Shown piece after piece: positions 36,593-44,711 of a stretch of DNA of 50,572 nucleotides (positions within the stretch are counted from its first letter, which is position 1; every line of letters begins with the position of its first letter). This stretch comes from Chlorobiota bacterium (GTDB taxonomy: Bacteria; Bacteroidota; Bacteroidia; Bacteroidales; F082): positions 1-50,572 of the forward strand of contig JAUVKF010000014.1 of NCBI GenBank assembly GCA_030596395.1. The letters are read 5' to 3'. The notes below the pieces were generated by a model, which saw nothing but the letters and a program-made list of their open reading frames with translations, did no database searches and was not told the DNA's origin. Both the position numbers and the translations under genes were made by a program.

Positions 36593-38044
36593 TTATTTAC
36601 TTTTTTGATCAATAATTTTATTGTCTTGATTGATAACGGTAAATTCAAGCGGCATTTTACCCAACGCGTGTGTTGCACAGCTTAAGCAGGGATCGTAAGC
36701 CCTGATAGCAACTTCAACAGCATTCATCATGCCTTCACTGATCTCGGTATGGCCATTCATAAACGCTTTTGCTGTATGGTTAACAGCCAGATTCATCGGC
36801 TCATTGTTGTTTGTTGTTGAAACAATAAGATTAGCCAATGTGATCTGGTCATTATCGTTGATCTCGTAATGGTGGAACAAGGTTCCGCGAGGTGCTTCGA
36901 GTACTCCAACACCTTTTTGTAGTTTCTTGCCTTTAACAACGAGGTCGTCTTTCTGAAGATCAGGATCATTGAGCAATTCGCGGATCATTTCGGCTGAGTG
37001 GAGTGTTTCTATCAAACGTGCCCAGTGATAATGAAGGCTCATGTTATTTGGTTTTCCGTTGGTATAAGCTTTGAACTCTTCAAAAGCTTTTTGTGCAAGC
37101 GGACTGGGAATAAAATCACAGGTATTTAACCTCGCTAGCGGACCTACACGGTACCAACCCTTTTCTTTACCGTATTCTTTCAAGTAAGGAAACTTCATAT
37201 AACTCCAATTCTTCACTTCTTCCTCAATATATGAATCATATTCCTGGTAATCAACATCGTGCAATATTTTTTTACCATCAGCATCAACAGCACGCAAAAC
37301 CCCATGGTACAGATCCATTGCACCGTCTTTCCGTACAATGCTAAAGTGGTTTGATGGGAACACGGCGAACTCATCAAGCATTTTCGCATGGCTTTTATGG
37401 TAATCTTTAAAGAAATCCAGAGCTGCTATAGACCAGTCAACCATTTTATCTGCGTTAAGCGGATCAGGACCTTTAAGTAATTCATCCCTTTCTTCAATAG
37501 TCAGGTTTTTGTTTATTCCACCCGGAATAGCACCGGTACCGTGTATTTTTTTACCGGCGGTCAGACGAATTACTTCCTGACCAAATTTACGCATCATCAC
37601 ACCCTGTACAGCCAGATCTTTATGGTGCATGGCAACACCAATGATGTTCCTGATGGCAGGATCGCCATCAATTCCAAAAAGGAAGTCGGGTGAACTCAGG
37701 TGGAAAAAGTGAAGAACATGTGATTGGAAAACCTGACCGTAATGCATCAATCGGCGCATCTTTTCACCAACAGGAGTAAGTCCATCTCCAGTACCTGCTC
37801 CAACGATTACATCGAGTGCTTTCGCTGCGGCAAGGTGGTGGCTAACAGGGCAAATCCCGCACAGACGTTGCACCAGGACTGGCATTTCCCAGTATGGGCG
37901 TCCCTGAACAAAACGTTCAAATCCCCTGAATTCTACAATATGTAAACGTGAATCGCGAACATTGTTCTGATCATCCATATATATGGTAACTTTTCCGTGT
38001 CCTTCTACCCGGGTTACCGGTTCAATTGTTATTTTATTCGACAT
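36593..38044 (-). CDS. hoxH: NAD-linked [NiFe]-hydrogenase large subunit HoxH
   Basis: A 483-residue catalytic subunit carrying the Ni-Fe(CN)2CO site. N-terminal motif RVEGHGKVTIY, first cysteine pair RLCGICPVSHHLAAAKALD and second pair DPCLSCATH near the C-terminus provide the four Ni ligands. After DPCLSCATH a 24-residue tail (ALGKMPLEFTV...) is expected to be removed by HoxW. Motifs match group 3d (bidirectional NAD-reducing) enzymes. The start at 38044 (MSNKITIEPVTRVEGH) is better than the ATG at 38071, which adds nine atypical residues and crosses into hoxY. It lies 19 bases downstream of the hoxY stop. Confidence 0.95.
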   Translation of the reverse strand: MSNKITIEPVTRVEGHGKVTIYMDDQNNVRDSRLHIVEFRGFERFVQGRPYWEMPVLVQRLCGICPVSHHLAAAKALDVIVGAGTGDGLTPVGEKMRRLMHYGQVFQSHVLHFFHLSSPDFLFGIDGDPAIRNIIGVAMHHKDLAVQGVMMRKFGQEVIRLTAGKKIHGTGAIPGGINKNLTIEERDELLKGPDPLNADKMVDWSIAALDFFKDYHKSHAKMLDEFAVFPSNHFSIVRKDGAMDLYHGVLRAVDADGKKILHDVDYQEYDSYIEEEVKNWSYMKFPYLKEYGKEKGWYRVGPLARLNTCDFIPSPLAQKAFEEFKAYTNGKPNNMSLHYHWARLIETLHSAEMIRELLNDPDLQKDDLVVKGKKLQKGVGVLEAPRGTLFHHYEINDNDQITLANLIVSTTNNNEPMNLAVNHTAKAFMNGHTEISEGMMNAVEVAIRAYDPCLSCATHALGKMPLEFTVINQDNKIIDQKSK

Positions 38045-38063
38045 GTTTCTTAGTTTTCTGGTG

Positions 38064-38612
38064 TTAATCAAATTTTACTACTTCGTATGGTAAATCCATT
38101 TCGTTACCCGTGATCAGTGCTACAAGCGCATTCCAAATCAGGTCGGCATGAGGCGGACATCCCGGTAGGAAATAGTCAATTTTAACTACTTCGTGGCAAG
38201 GGAAAACATTATCCAGTAACATGGGTAACTCGTCATCGTTGGGTAATATTTTTTCTTTATTCAAACCAACGGTCGGGCCATCCAAATACGCTTCCTTCAG
38301 GCACTCCTCTATCGGAATACCATTGCGCAAGGCAGGCAATCCTCCCATAATGGCACATTCGCCCAAAGAGATGAGGATATTACAGTTTTCACGGAAATAT
38401 TTCAATACCTCAACATTTTCGCTGTTGCAGCATCCGCCTTCGATAATTCCAATATCCACCTGCTTAGTAAACTTTTTTATATCATCAATTGGAGATTTAT
38501 TGAATTCTACAAGCTCAATCAGATCAAGTATTCTCTCATCAATATCGAGGATTGACATATGGCAGCCAAAGCACCCGGCCAATGATGTAGTTGCAATTAC
38601 TTTTTTATTCAT
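38064..38612 (-). CDS. hoxY: NAD-linked [NiFe]-hydrogenase small subunit HoxY
   Basis: A 182-residue electron-transfer subunit next to the NiFe site. Four conserved cysteines for one [4Fe-4S] cluster can be placed: AGCFGCHMSILD, the GGCCNSENVE segment, LGECAIMGG and LPGCPPHADLIW. Length is typical for HoxY, which lacks the extra cluster domain of uptake-hydrogenase small subunits. The start at 38612 (MNKKVIATTSLAGCFGC) gives the usual N-terminus; the longer ORF to 38693 would overlap hoxU. It begins 4 bases after the hoxU stop. Confidence 0.94.
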   Translation of the reverse strand: MNKKVIATTSLAGCFGCHMSILDIDERILDLIELVEFNKSPIDDIKKFTKQVDIGIIEGGCCNSENVEVLKYFRENCNILISLGECAIMGGLPALRNGIPIEECLKEAYLDGPTVGLNKEKILPNDDELPMLLDNVFPCHEVVKIDYFLPGCPPHADLIWNALVALITGNEMDLPYEVVKFD

Positions 38613-38616
38613 TGTT

Positions 38617-39324
38617 TTAATTTTTCTCGTTAACTTCAATTTCACTGCCGATTGGCTTTTTGTCATATTTGCGTTTACCAATGGGTTCTGCATATCCTAA
38701 CTCTTTGTAAATAATCGATCCAACCGGGCAGGTATCCATAGCCTCTTTTGCGAGTGCATCCGTTATTTCCTTTCCTAATTTGGAATCAAGAATTACTTCG
38801 AGTTTATTGCCTCTTTTGTTAAAAGCAAAATATGACTTTCCATCCTCATCCTTGATGGCTTTGATGCAACGTTTGCACATGATACATCTGTTTTGTTCTT
38901 TAACAATTTTAGGGCTGGATGCATCAATGCCTTTTTGAGGGAAAGTAAACGGGAACCTTGGCACCATCATCTGGTAACGGTAAGCCAGTGCCTGTAATTC
39001 GCAATTACCACTTTTTTCGCATGCAGGACAGAAATGGTTTCCGGTAACGAACAGCAGTTCAATTATGCCCTTTCTGATATCATTTATTTCGTCAGTGTTG
39101 CTTTCGATCTCCATACCATCAGCAACCGGTGTTGTACAGGCTGTCATATAACGGTTGTTGATCTTGATAGTACACATACGGCAGCAACCTTTTGGTAGCA
39201 GCCCTTCGAAATTACACAGTGTCGGGATGTAAATACCATTCGCTTTTGCAGCTTCCACAATGGTTTGTCCCTTTTCGGCGGAAATTATTTTTCCGTCTAT
39301 GTTAAATTTAATGGTTGTATTCAT
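38617..39324 (-). CDS. hoxU: Hydrogenase/diaphorase iron-sulfur subunit HoxU
   Basis: A 235-residue NuoG-N-like electron wire between HoxF and HoxY. Residues 1-80 form a plant-type ferredoxin with IPTLCNFEGLLPKGCCRMC and TACTTPV for a [2Fe-2S] cluster. The next cluster motif is NHFCPACEKSGNCELQ (His-Cys3 type). A third is NRCIMCKRCIKAI with a distant MDTCPVGSI. Together they give one [2Fe-2S] and two [4Fe-4S] clusters. It lies between hoxF (19-base gap) and hoxY in the operon. It resembles HoxU rather than the longer NuoG because it stops after the third cluster. Confidence 0.94.
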   Translation of the reverse strand: MNTTIKFNIDGKIISAEKGQTIVEAAKANGIYIPTLCNFEGLLPKGCCRMCTIKINNRYMTACTTPVADGMEIESNTDEINDIRKGIIELLFVTGNHFCPACEKSGNCELQALAYRYQMMVPRFPFTFPQKGIDASSPKIVKEQNRCIMCKRCIKAIKDEDGKSYFAFNKRGNKLEVILDSKLGKEITDALAKEAMDTCPVGSIIYKELGYAEPIGKRKYDKKPIGSEIEVNEKN

Positions 39325-39343
39325 TTTAGAAGATGTTTAATAA

Positions 39344-41224
39344 TTATGAATGGTGAAATACTGATTTGCGTCCGACAAACGCATTTGCGGCTTCAACGGA
39401 TTTTTCCATATCAAAAATATTGTCGTAATCGGCCATTGCCTGCACATATTCCTCGTATAAATGCCTGAAGTTCAAAATACTGGATACGATTGGGTTAGCA
39501 GCTGTCTGGCCAAGTCCGCAACGGCTTACTTTTATGATCTTCCCCCAGCTTAACAAATCATCAATATCCTGGCGAACTCCGTGTCCATCAAGTATTTTCT
39601 GGAGTTTGAGTTTCATTACATAAGGCAAATTGCGGCAGGTTGAGCATGATCCGCATGATTCTTCGATGAAGAAATCCATGAAATTCATCACTACCTCTTT
39701 TAGCAAGTCACGTTTATTATTGAAAATGATTATTGATCCGCCAGTTGGCAAATCGGAATAACTTAATTGCCTGTCATAAATTTTCTGGGCAACCATCATA
39801 CCTGAAGGTTTATACCATTTCATTAGGTCGGAAGTACCAAGGTTGTCAACATCTTTAACACCAATCAAAACACCTGAAGGTCCACCAACCTGGATAGCCT
39901 GTACATCTTCGGCACCGCTCATTTCGATCACTTCGCGGATGCTTGTCCCCCACTCTACTTCGTAGATACCGGGGAATTTGCAGTCGCCGGATACACTTAA
40001 TAATTTAGTTCCCAACGAATCTTTCGTCCCGAACGAATTGAACCATTCAGCCCCATTTGCCACAATGCGCACAACGGTAGCCAGAGTTTCAACATTATTA
40101 ACAATAGTTGGGTAATTCATATATCCTTTTTCTACAGGGAAAGGAGGTTTGTCGCGTGGTTCGCCTCTTTTGCCTTCGAGGGATTCAATCAGGGCTGATT
40201 CCTCTCCGCAAATGTAGGCTCCTGCTCCCAGCTGGATACGGATATCGAAATTAAATTCTTTGATGCCGGCAATATTTTTACCAAGCAAATTGTTAGATCT
40301 CATTTCATTAAGTATCCTGTTCAGGTATTTGTAAAGATACCTGTACTCATAGCGCAAATACAATAAACCAATATCAGCACCGGTTGCATAAGCAGCTATT
40401 ACCATGCCCTCAAAAACGAGGTCGGCAAACTCAGTAAGCAACACTCTGTCTTTAAAAGTTCCAGGTTCACCTTCATCAGCATTACAAATGATAACACGAT
40501 GATCTCCTTCGACTCGTCGGCCAAATTTCCATTTCAAACCTGTCGGGAATCCCGCTCCACCACGACCCCTGATATTGGAGTCTTCAACAATTTGAATGAT
40601 CTCTTCGGGTGAATATTCTGAAAGCCGGTTCTTTATTACGTCATAGCTTTCGTGCTCATAATTTAAAATAATTGACCGCTTACGAATATTATTAAAAACC
40701 ATTGCCTGAACATCAGGATCGGAATTATTTCCATCACCAGTACTTTCGTAAGTGGCTTCATCAAGTGATTTTCCAGCCTTCAGGTCAGCGACAAGTTTTC
40801 TCACCCTATATGGAGTGAGGTTTGTAAAAATCTTATTGTTAATAATTGCTGCCGGACCCTGGTCATTCATACCAATACATGAAGTGTCGAACAACCCAAA
40901 TATGCCATCTTCGGAAACAGAACCGAAAGTGGTGTCACATTCTTTTTCAAAGGCCTCTTTAACTTCTTTTCTACCTCTCAGGCAAGCTGTTATTGCATCG
41001 TTTAGGTAAATATTGAATTTAGCCCCTGGTGTTTTTGTAAAGAAATGGTAGAAAGAAACTGTTTCATTAACTTCAACTTCCGACATACCAAGCCTTTCAG
41101 CAAGCACCTCGATATTAGTATCATCCACATAACCCTGTAGATCGTGAATATCAATAAGGATATCCATTAACCTGCCACGGTCATCCTTATATTTTGAGGT
41201 GATTTCGATAATTTTATCTTTCAT
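39344..41224 (-). CDS. hoxF: Diaphorase subunit HoxF (NuoE-NuoF fusion)
   Basis: A 626-residue NAD-binding flavoprotein. Residues 1 to about 160 form a NuoE-like domain (VNETVSFYHFF, FGLFDTSCIGMNDQGPA). From about 190 it is NuoF-like: IRGRGGAGFPTGLKWKFG (NADH), CNADEGEPGTFKDR (FMN), GAGAYICGEESALIESLEGKRG, and ESCGSCSTCRNL plus RCGLGQ for one [4Fe-4S] cluster. The fusion is the HoxF form of Ralstonia-type soluble hydrogenases. Of the four canonical NuoE cysteine positions only one (SCIGMN) is kept; the first pair reads N and A, with an extra Cys one residue later. It is the first gene of the operon, with promoter and Rex sites just upstream. Confidence 0.94.
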   Translation of the reverse strand: MKDKIIEITSKYKDDRGRLMDILIDIHDLQGYVDDTNIEVLAERLGMSEVEVNETVSFYHFFTKTPGAKFNIYLNDAITACLRGRKEVKEAFEKECDTTFGSVSEDGIFGLFDTSCIGMNDQGPAAIINNKIFTNLTPYRVRKLVADLKAGKSLDEATYESTGDGNNSDPDVQAMVFNNIRKRSIILNYEHESYDVIKNRLSEYSPEEIIQIVEDSNIRGRGGAGFPTGLKWKFGRRVEGDHRVIICNADEGEPGTFKDRVLLTEFADLVFEGMVIAAYATGADIGLLYLRYEYRYLYKYLNRILNEMRSNNLLGKNIAGIKEFNFDIRIQLGAGAYICGEESALIESLEGKRGEPRDKPPFPVEKGYMNYPTIVNNVETLATVVRIVANGAEWFNSFGTKDSLGTKLLSVSGDCKFPGIYEVEWGTSIREVIEMSGAEDVQAIQVGGPSGVLIGVKDVDNLGTSDLMKWYKPSGMMVAQKIYDRQLSYSDLPTGGSIIIFNNKRDLLKEVVMNFMDFFIEESCGSCSTCRNLPYVMKLKLQKILDGHGVRQDIDDLLSWGKIIKVSRCGLGQTAANPIVSSILNFRHLYEEYVQAMADYDNIFDMEKSVEAANAFVGRKSVFHHS

Positions 41225-41266
41225 CGATGATTGGTTTAATTTGTTTTATATGATTTAAAATTACAG

Positions 41267-41284
41267 CTGTTAATTAATTCACAA
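41267..41284. promoter_or_regulatory. Rex operator 1 in the hoxF/hypF gap
   Basis: CTGTTAATTAATTCACAA differs by one base from the operator at 32767. It immediately follows the hoxF -7 box on the minus strand and should cover the transcription start, a position expected for repression. Confidence 0.8.
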
Positions 41285-41292
41285 CAAAGGTA
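41285..41292 (-). promoter_or_regulatory. -7 box for hoxF (TACCTTTG)
   Basis: CAAAGGTA on the plus strand is TACCTTTG on the minus strand, 60 bases before the hoxF ATG at 41224. It sits between two Rex operators. Confidence 0.65.
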
Positions 41293-41301
41293 AATAAATA
41301 C

Positions 41302-41319
41302 CTGTGAATAAATTAACAG
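41302..41319. promoter_or_regulatory. Rex operator 2 in the hoxF/hypF gap
   Basis: CTGTGAATAAATTAACAG fits TTGTKAA-N4-TTMACAA apart from its outer bases. It lies over the -33 region of hoxF and just upstream of the -33 region of hypF, so it could control both directions. Confidence 0.78.
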
Positions 41320-41344
41320 CATTAAATTTATAACGATTTTAAAT

Positions 41345-41352
41345 TACTTTTG
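41345..41352 (+). promoter_or_regulatory. -7 box for hypF (TACTTTTG)
   Basis: TACTTTTG lies 15 bases before the ATG at 41368. The in-frame TTG at 41350 falls inside this box and so is unlikely to be translated. Confidence 0.65.
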
Positions 41353-41367
41353 GGGTTTGATCAGGAG

Positions 41368-43629
41368 ATGGGTAAAACCGCTAAAAAGATAGAAATAAAG
41401 GGGCTTGTACAGGGTGTGGGTTTCAGGCCATTTATATATAGACTGGCTCTAAATTACGGAATTCATGGCACGGTAGAAAATAACAATACCGGGGTTATCA
41501 TTTTTGCTGAAGGCGACGAGAAAAATATCAGTCAGTTTACCGATGCAATACCAAATAACTTGCCTGAAGCTTCTACGATAACAGATCTGGTGATTTGTGA
41601 TAACCCGATTAAATATTTTACTAATTTTTCGATCGTCAAAAGCAGTTCATTTTCAGATGAAATCACAGAAGTAAGTCCTGACATCAGTGTGTGCAATGCC
41701 TGCCTGGAAGACATAAAGTCACAAGCACACCGAATAGACTATCCATTTACCAACTGTACCAATTGCGGTCCGCGTTTTACAATCATTAAAGACCTGCCCT
41801 ACGACCGCCATCATACTACAATGAAGGTATTCGAAATGTGTGATTTATGCGAGAAAGAATACATTGATATCCTTGACCGGCGTTTTCATGCGCAGCCTGT
41901 TGCATGTAACAATTGTGGTCCGCATTATACCCTCCACGAAAATGGAGAACAGGAAAATGACCTGCAAAGGATTATTGCAAATACATGTTATTACCTTGAA
42001 AAAGGTAAAATCATGGCAATTAAAGGTCTGGGTGGTTATCACATGGCATGCAATCCGTTTACCGAACAATCTGTTAGCGAATTAAGAACGCGAAAAAGTC
42101 GCGAGGGAAAACCTTTTGCACTCATGCTAAAAGACATTGAAACTGTTAAAGAATACCTTTTTGTCAGTCATGAGGAAGAACAATTGCTACGCAGCTGGCG
42201 AAAACCAATTGTGCTGTTAAAAGTTAAAAAAGCATTTGCACCTTCAATCAGCATCGGATTAGATACTGTTGGGGTTATGTTGCCTTATATGCCTTTTCAT
42301 TATATGCTTTTTGAGAAATTAAATTTGCCGGCAATAGTACTCACCAGTGGTAATATTTCGGATGAACCCATTGTAATTGATAATAGCATTGCACTTGAAA
42401 CACTTGGCCCGATTTCTGACGCTGTAATCACCTACAATCGCGATATTCACAACCGCACAGATGATTCTGTTGCATTTGTGGCTAATAATAAAGAAAGAGT
42501 CATTCGTCGTTCAAGGAGTTACGCTCCCTCCCCTGTTCAGATCAATCTGAATACCGAAGGGATATTTGCCGGAGGCGCTGAGCTGGTGAATTGTTTTTGT
42601 ATTGGTAAAGGACAACAGGCTATTTTAAGCCAGCATATTGGCGACTTGAAAAACCTTGAGACGCTGGAGTTTTATTCAGAGTCGGTTGATCGTTACCAGC
42701 GTCTTTTCAGGTTTAAACCTGAATTGGCGGTAATGGATATGCACCCCGATTATTTGTCAACACGTTTTGTACAAAAGATGGGTATCCCAACCACATCTGT
42801 TCAACACCATCATGCACATATTGCTTCTTGTATGGCCGAACACGGACTTGATGAAAAAGTTATAGGAATAAGTTTTGATGGAACCGGTTATGGTGACGAT
42901 GGCAACATCTGGGGTGGTGAGTTTTTATTGTGTGATTTACTTGACTACCAGCGCATCAGTCATTTTGAATACATACCTCAGCCGGGTGGCGATGCAGTTA
43001 CAAAACACCCATGGCGAATGATGACTGCTTACCTTCATCACTATTTTGGTGAAAATGTAGTTGAGGAATATCTATTCTTATTTAAAGGTATTGATCATAA
43101 AGAGCTGGAAATGGTTTTGTTCATGTTAAAAAACAAATTGAATACCCCTTTATCAAGTAGTGCCGGACGTTTATTTGATGCTGTTTCCGCATTATTGAAT
43201 ATCTGCCATCATACATCCTACCATGCCGAGGCACCTATGCGGCTTGAAGCAACCGGTGATACCAATGAATATGGAACTTACCCTTTCTCTATCGAAACAC
43301 CAATAAGCATGAAAATGGTTTTTTCAGGAATGATACGTGACCTTACAACAGATATTGCGATTAATACGATTTCTGCAAAATTCCACAATACAATGGTCGA
43401 GATGACTGGTGAAATGGCTATCAAAATCAGGGATGAACACCACATAAATAAAGTAGTGCTTTCCGGTGGTACATTCCAAAATCGAATCATCCTTGAAAGA
43501 ACGGAAAATCTCTTGCAAGCTAATGGCTTTGAAGTTTATACACAATCCACTATTCCATCCAACGATGGCGGTATTGCTTTAGGGCAATTGGCAATTGCTG
43601 CTATGCGAAGGGAGATGGGGTTGATTTAG
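41368..43629 (+). CDS. hypF: [NiFe]-hydrogenase maturation carbamoyltransferase HypF
   Basis: A 753-residue enzyme that makes the carbamoyl group, later dehydrated to the CN ligands by HypE. Domains in order: acylphosphatase (IKGLVQGVGFRPFIYRLA), two zinc-finger pairs (CNACLEDI...CTNCGPRF and CDLCEKEY...CNNCGPHY), a YrdC-like domain with the KGLGGYHMACN and LTSGNISDEPI stretches, and a Kae1-like C-terminal domain (HHHAHIASCMAEHGL, SFDGTGYGDDGNIWGGE, LSGGTFQN). The ATG at 41368 follows a promoter and a small AGGAG; the TTG at 41350 lies within the -7 box. Divergent from hoxF with a shared Rex-controlled gap. Normal family length. Confidence 0.95.
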   Translation: MGKTAKKIEIKGLVQGVGFRPFIYRLALNYGIHGTVENNNTGVIIFAEGDEKNISQFTDAIPNNLPEASTITDLVICDNPIKYFTNFSIVKSSSFSDEITEVSPDISVCNACLEDIKSQAHRIDYPFTNCTNCGPRFTIIKDLPYDRHHTTMKVFEMCDLCEKEYIDILDRRFHAQPVACNNCGPHYTLHENGEQENDLQRIIANTCYYLEKGKIMAIKGLGGYHMACNPFTEQSVSELRTRKSREGKPFALMLKDIETVKEYLFVSHEEEQLLRSWRKPIVLLKVKKAFAPSISIGLDTVGVMLPYMPFHYMLFEKLNLPAIVLTSGNISDEPIVIDNSIALETLGPISDAVITYNRDIHNRTDDSVAFVANNKERVIRRSRSYAPSPVQINLNTEGIFAGGAELVNCFCIGKGQQAILSQHIGDLKNLETLEFYSESVDRYQRLFRFKPELAVMDMHPDYLSTRFVQKMGIPTTSVQHHHAHIASCMAEHGLDEKVIGISFDGTGYGDDGNIWGGEFLLCDLLDYQRISHFEYIPQPGGDAVTKHPWRMMTAYLHHYFGENVVEEYLFLFKGIDHKELEMVLFMLKNKLNTPLSSSAGRLFDAVSALLNICHHTSYHAEAPMRLEATGDTNEYGTYPFSIETPISMKMVFSGMIRDLTTDIAINTISAKFHNTMVEMTGEMAIKIRDEHHINKVVLSGGTFQNRIILERTENLLQANGFEVYTQSTIPSNDGGIALGQLAIAAMRREMGLI

Positions 43630-43634
43630 TATTT

Positions 43635-43810
43635 GTCATTCTGAGTGTCAGCGAAGAATCTTTATAAAAACCTATCAAAGATTCTTCACTCCATTACATT
43701 CCGTTCAGAATGACAAACCTCCCCATCTCTGTCATTCTGAGCGCTAGCAAAGAATCTTTAAGAAAACCTATCAAAGATTCTTCATTTAGATACGCTACAT
43801 TCAGAATGAC
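43635..43810 (+). repeat. Family A tandem repeat array, left part (2 units)
   Basis: Two 80-base units (43635-43714 and 43731-43810) separated by a 16-base spacer. Each starts GTCATTCTGAG and ends CAGAATGAC, forming long imperfect hairpins with inner AAGAATC/GATTCTT pairs. The period is 96 bases. It begins 6 bases after the hypF stop. Confidence 0.9.
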
Positions 43811-43844
43811 AATTATTTCTAATTTTGATAATTCAGCAATTACC

Positions 43845-44159
43845 ATGAAACCAATTGGCATACATAATTACTTTGTCTATATCACAACAAACCTCAATAA
43901 AACAGTACTCTACACCGGTGTGACAAACGACCTGCCTTATCGAATATATCAACATAAAGAAGATGTAAAGGAAAACAGAAAAACTTTTGCAGCTAAATTC
44001 AATTGCACCCATTTAGTTTATTACGAACACTTTGATTATATACAGGATGCTATTGATCGTGAAAAGGAAATAAAAGGTTGGAGAAGAAGCAAGAAAGATA
44101 CTTTAATAAATTCTTTCAATCCTGAATGGAGATTCCTCGAGGATGAACTAGAACCTTAA
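43845..44159 (+). CDS. Single-domain GIY-YIG nuclease-like protein
   Basis: A 104-residue protein consisting only of a GIY-YIG domain. Motifs: YFVYITTNLNKTVLYTGVTND (GIY/YIG strands as VYI and YTG), RIYQHKE with the conserved Arg, DAIDREKEIKGWRR with the metal-binding Glu, and INSFNPEWRFL with the terminal Asn. All catalytic-type residues seem present. The start at 43845 (MKPIGIHNYF) is chosen because longer in-frame starts would translate repeat unit 2. It sits precisely between units of the family A array (two before, five after), in the gap where hypC is often found. Biological role unknown; repeat-linked nuclease is inference. Confidence 0.9.
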   Translation: MKPIGIHNYFVYITTNLNKTVLYTGVTNDLPYRIYQHKEDVKENRKTFAAKFNCTHLVYYEHFDYIQDAIDREKEIKGWRRSKKDTLINSFNPEWRFLEDELEP

Positions 44160-44174
44160 TTACTCATAGATATT

Positions 44175-44637
44175 GTCATTCTGAACATCAGTGAAGAATC
44201 TTTATGAAAACCTTTTAAAGATTCTTCACTCCATTACATTCCGTTTAGAATGACAAATCTCCCCATCTCTGACATTCTGAGCGTTAGCGAAGATTCTTTA
44301 TGAAAACCTATCAAAGATTCTTCATTTCGCTACGCTCCGTTCAGAATGACAATTTCTCTCCGTCTGTCATTCTGAGCGTCAGCGAAGAATCTTTATAAAA
44401 ACCTATCAAAGATTCTTCACTCCATTACATTCCGTTCAGAATGACAAATCTCCCCATCTCTGTCATTCTGAGCGCTAGCGAAGAATCTTTATGAAAACCT
44501 ATCAAAGATTCTTCACTCCATTACATTCCGTTCAGAATGACAAATCTCCCCATCTCTGTCATTCTGAGCGTTAGCGAAGAATCTTTAAGAAAACCTATCA
44601 AGGATTCTTCACTCCATTACATTCCGTTTAGAATGAC
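44175..44637 (+). repeat. Family A tandem repeat array, right part (5 units)
   Basis: Units at 44175-44254, 44271-44350, 44366-44445, 44462-44541 and 44558-44637, all 80 bases and in the same orientation. Spacers are AAATCTCCCCATCTCT or close variants, giving a 95-96 base period. Together with the left part this fills the gene-free DNA on both sides of the GIY-YIG gene; the 552 bases 44160-44711 hold nothing else except the hypD promoter. Confidence 0.92.
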
Positions 44638-44687
44638 ATTTACACCATAATCTCATCCTTCCAGCACTCCATCACTCCAATAAAGAA

Positions 44688-44695
44688 TATCTTTG
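44688..44695 (+). promoter_or_regulatory. -7 box for hypD (TATCTTTG)
   Basis: TATCTTTG, 16 bases before the hypD ATG at 44712. No Rex operator is visible next to it. Confidence 0.6.
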
Positions 44696-44711
44696 CCAAA
44701 ATTTAATTTGG

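Noticed and set aside
41350..41367. TTG start for hypF
   Set aside because: The TTG lies inside the TACTTTTG -7 box; the ATG at 41368 gives the standard N-terminus.
43710..43844. Longer N-terminus for the GIY-YIG protein
   Set aside because: The extra 45 codons are a translation of repeat unit 2 and carry no domain.
43635..44637. CRISPR array
   Set aside because: The period is regular, but the 80-base units are palindromic and the 16-base spacers are nearly identical to each other, not unique. No cas genes are present.
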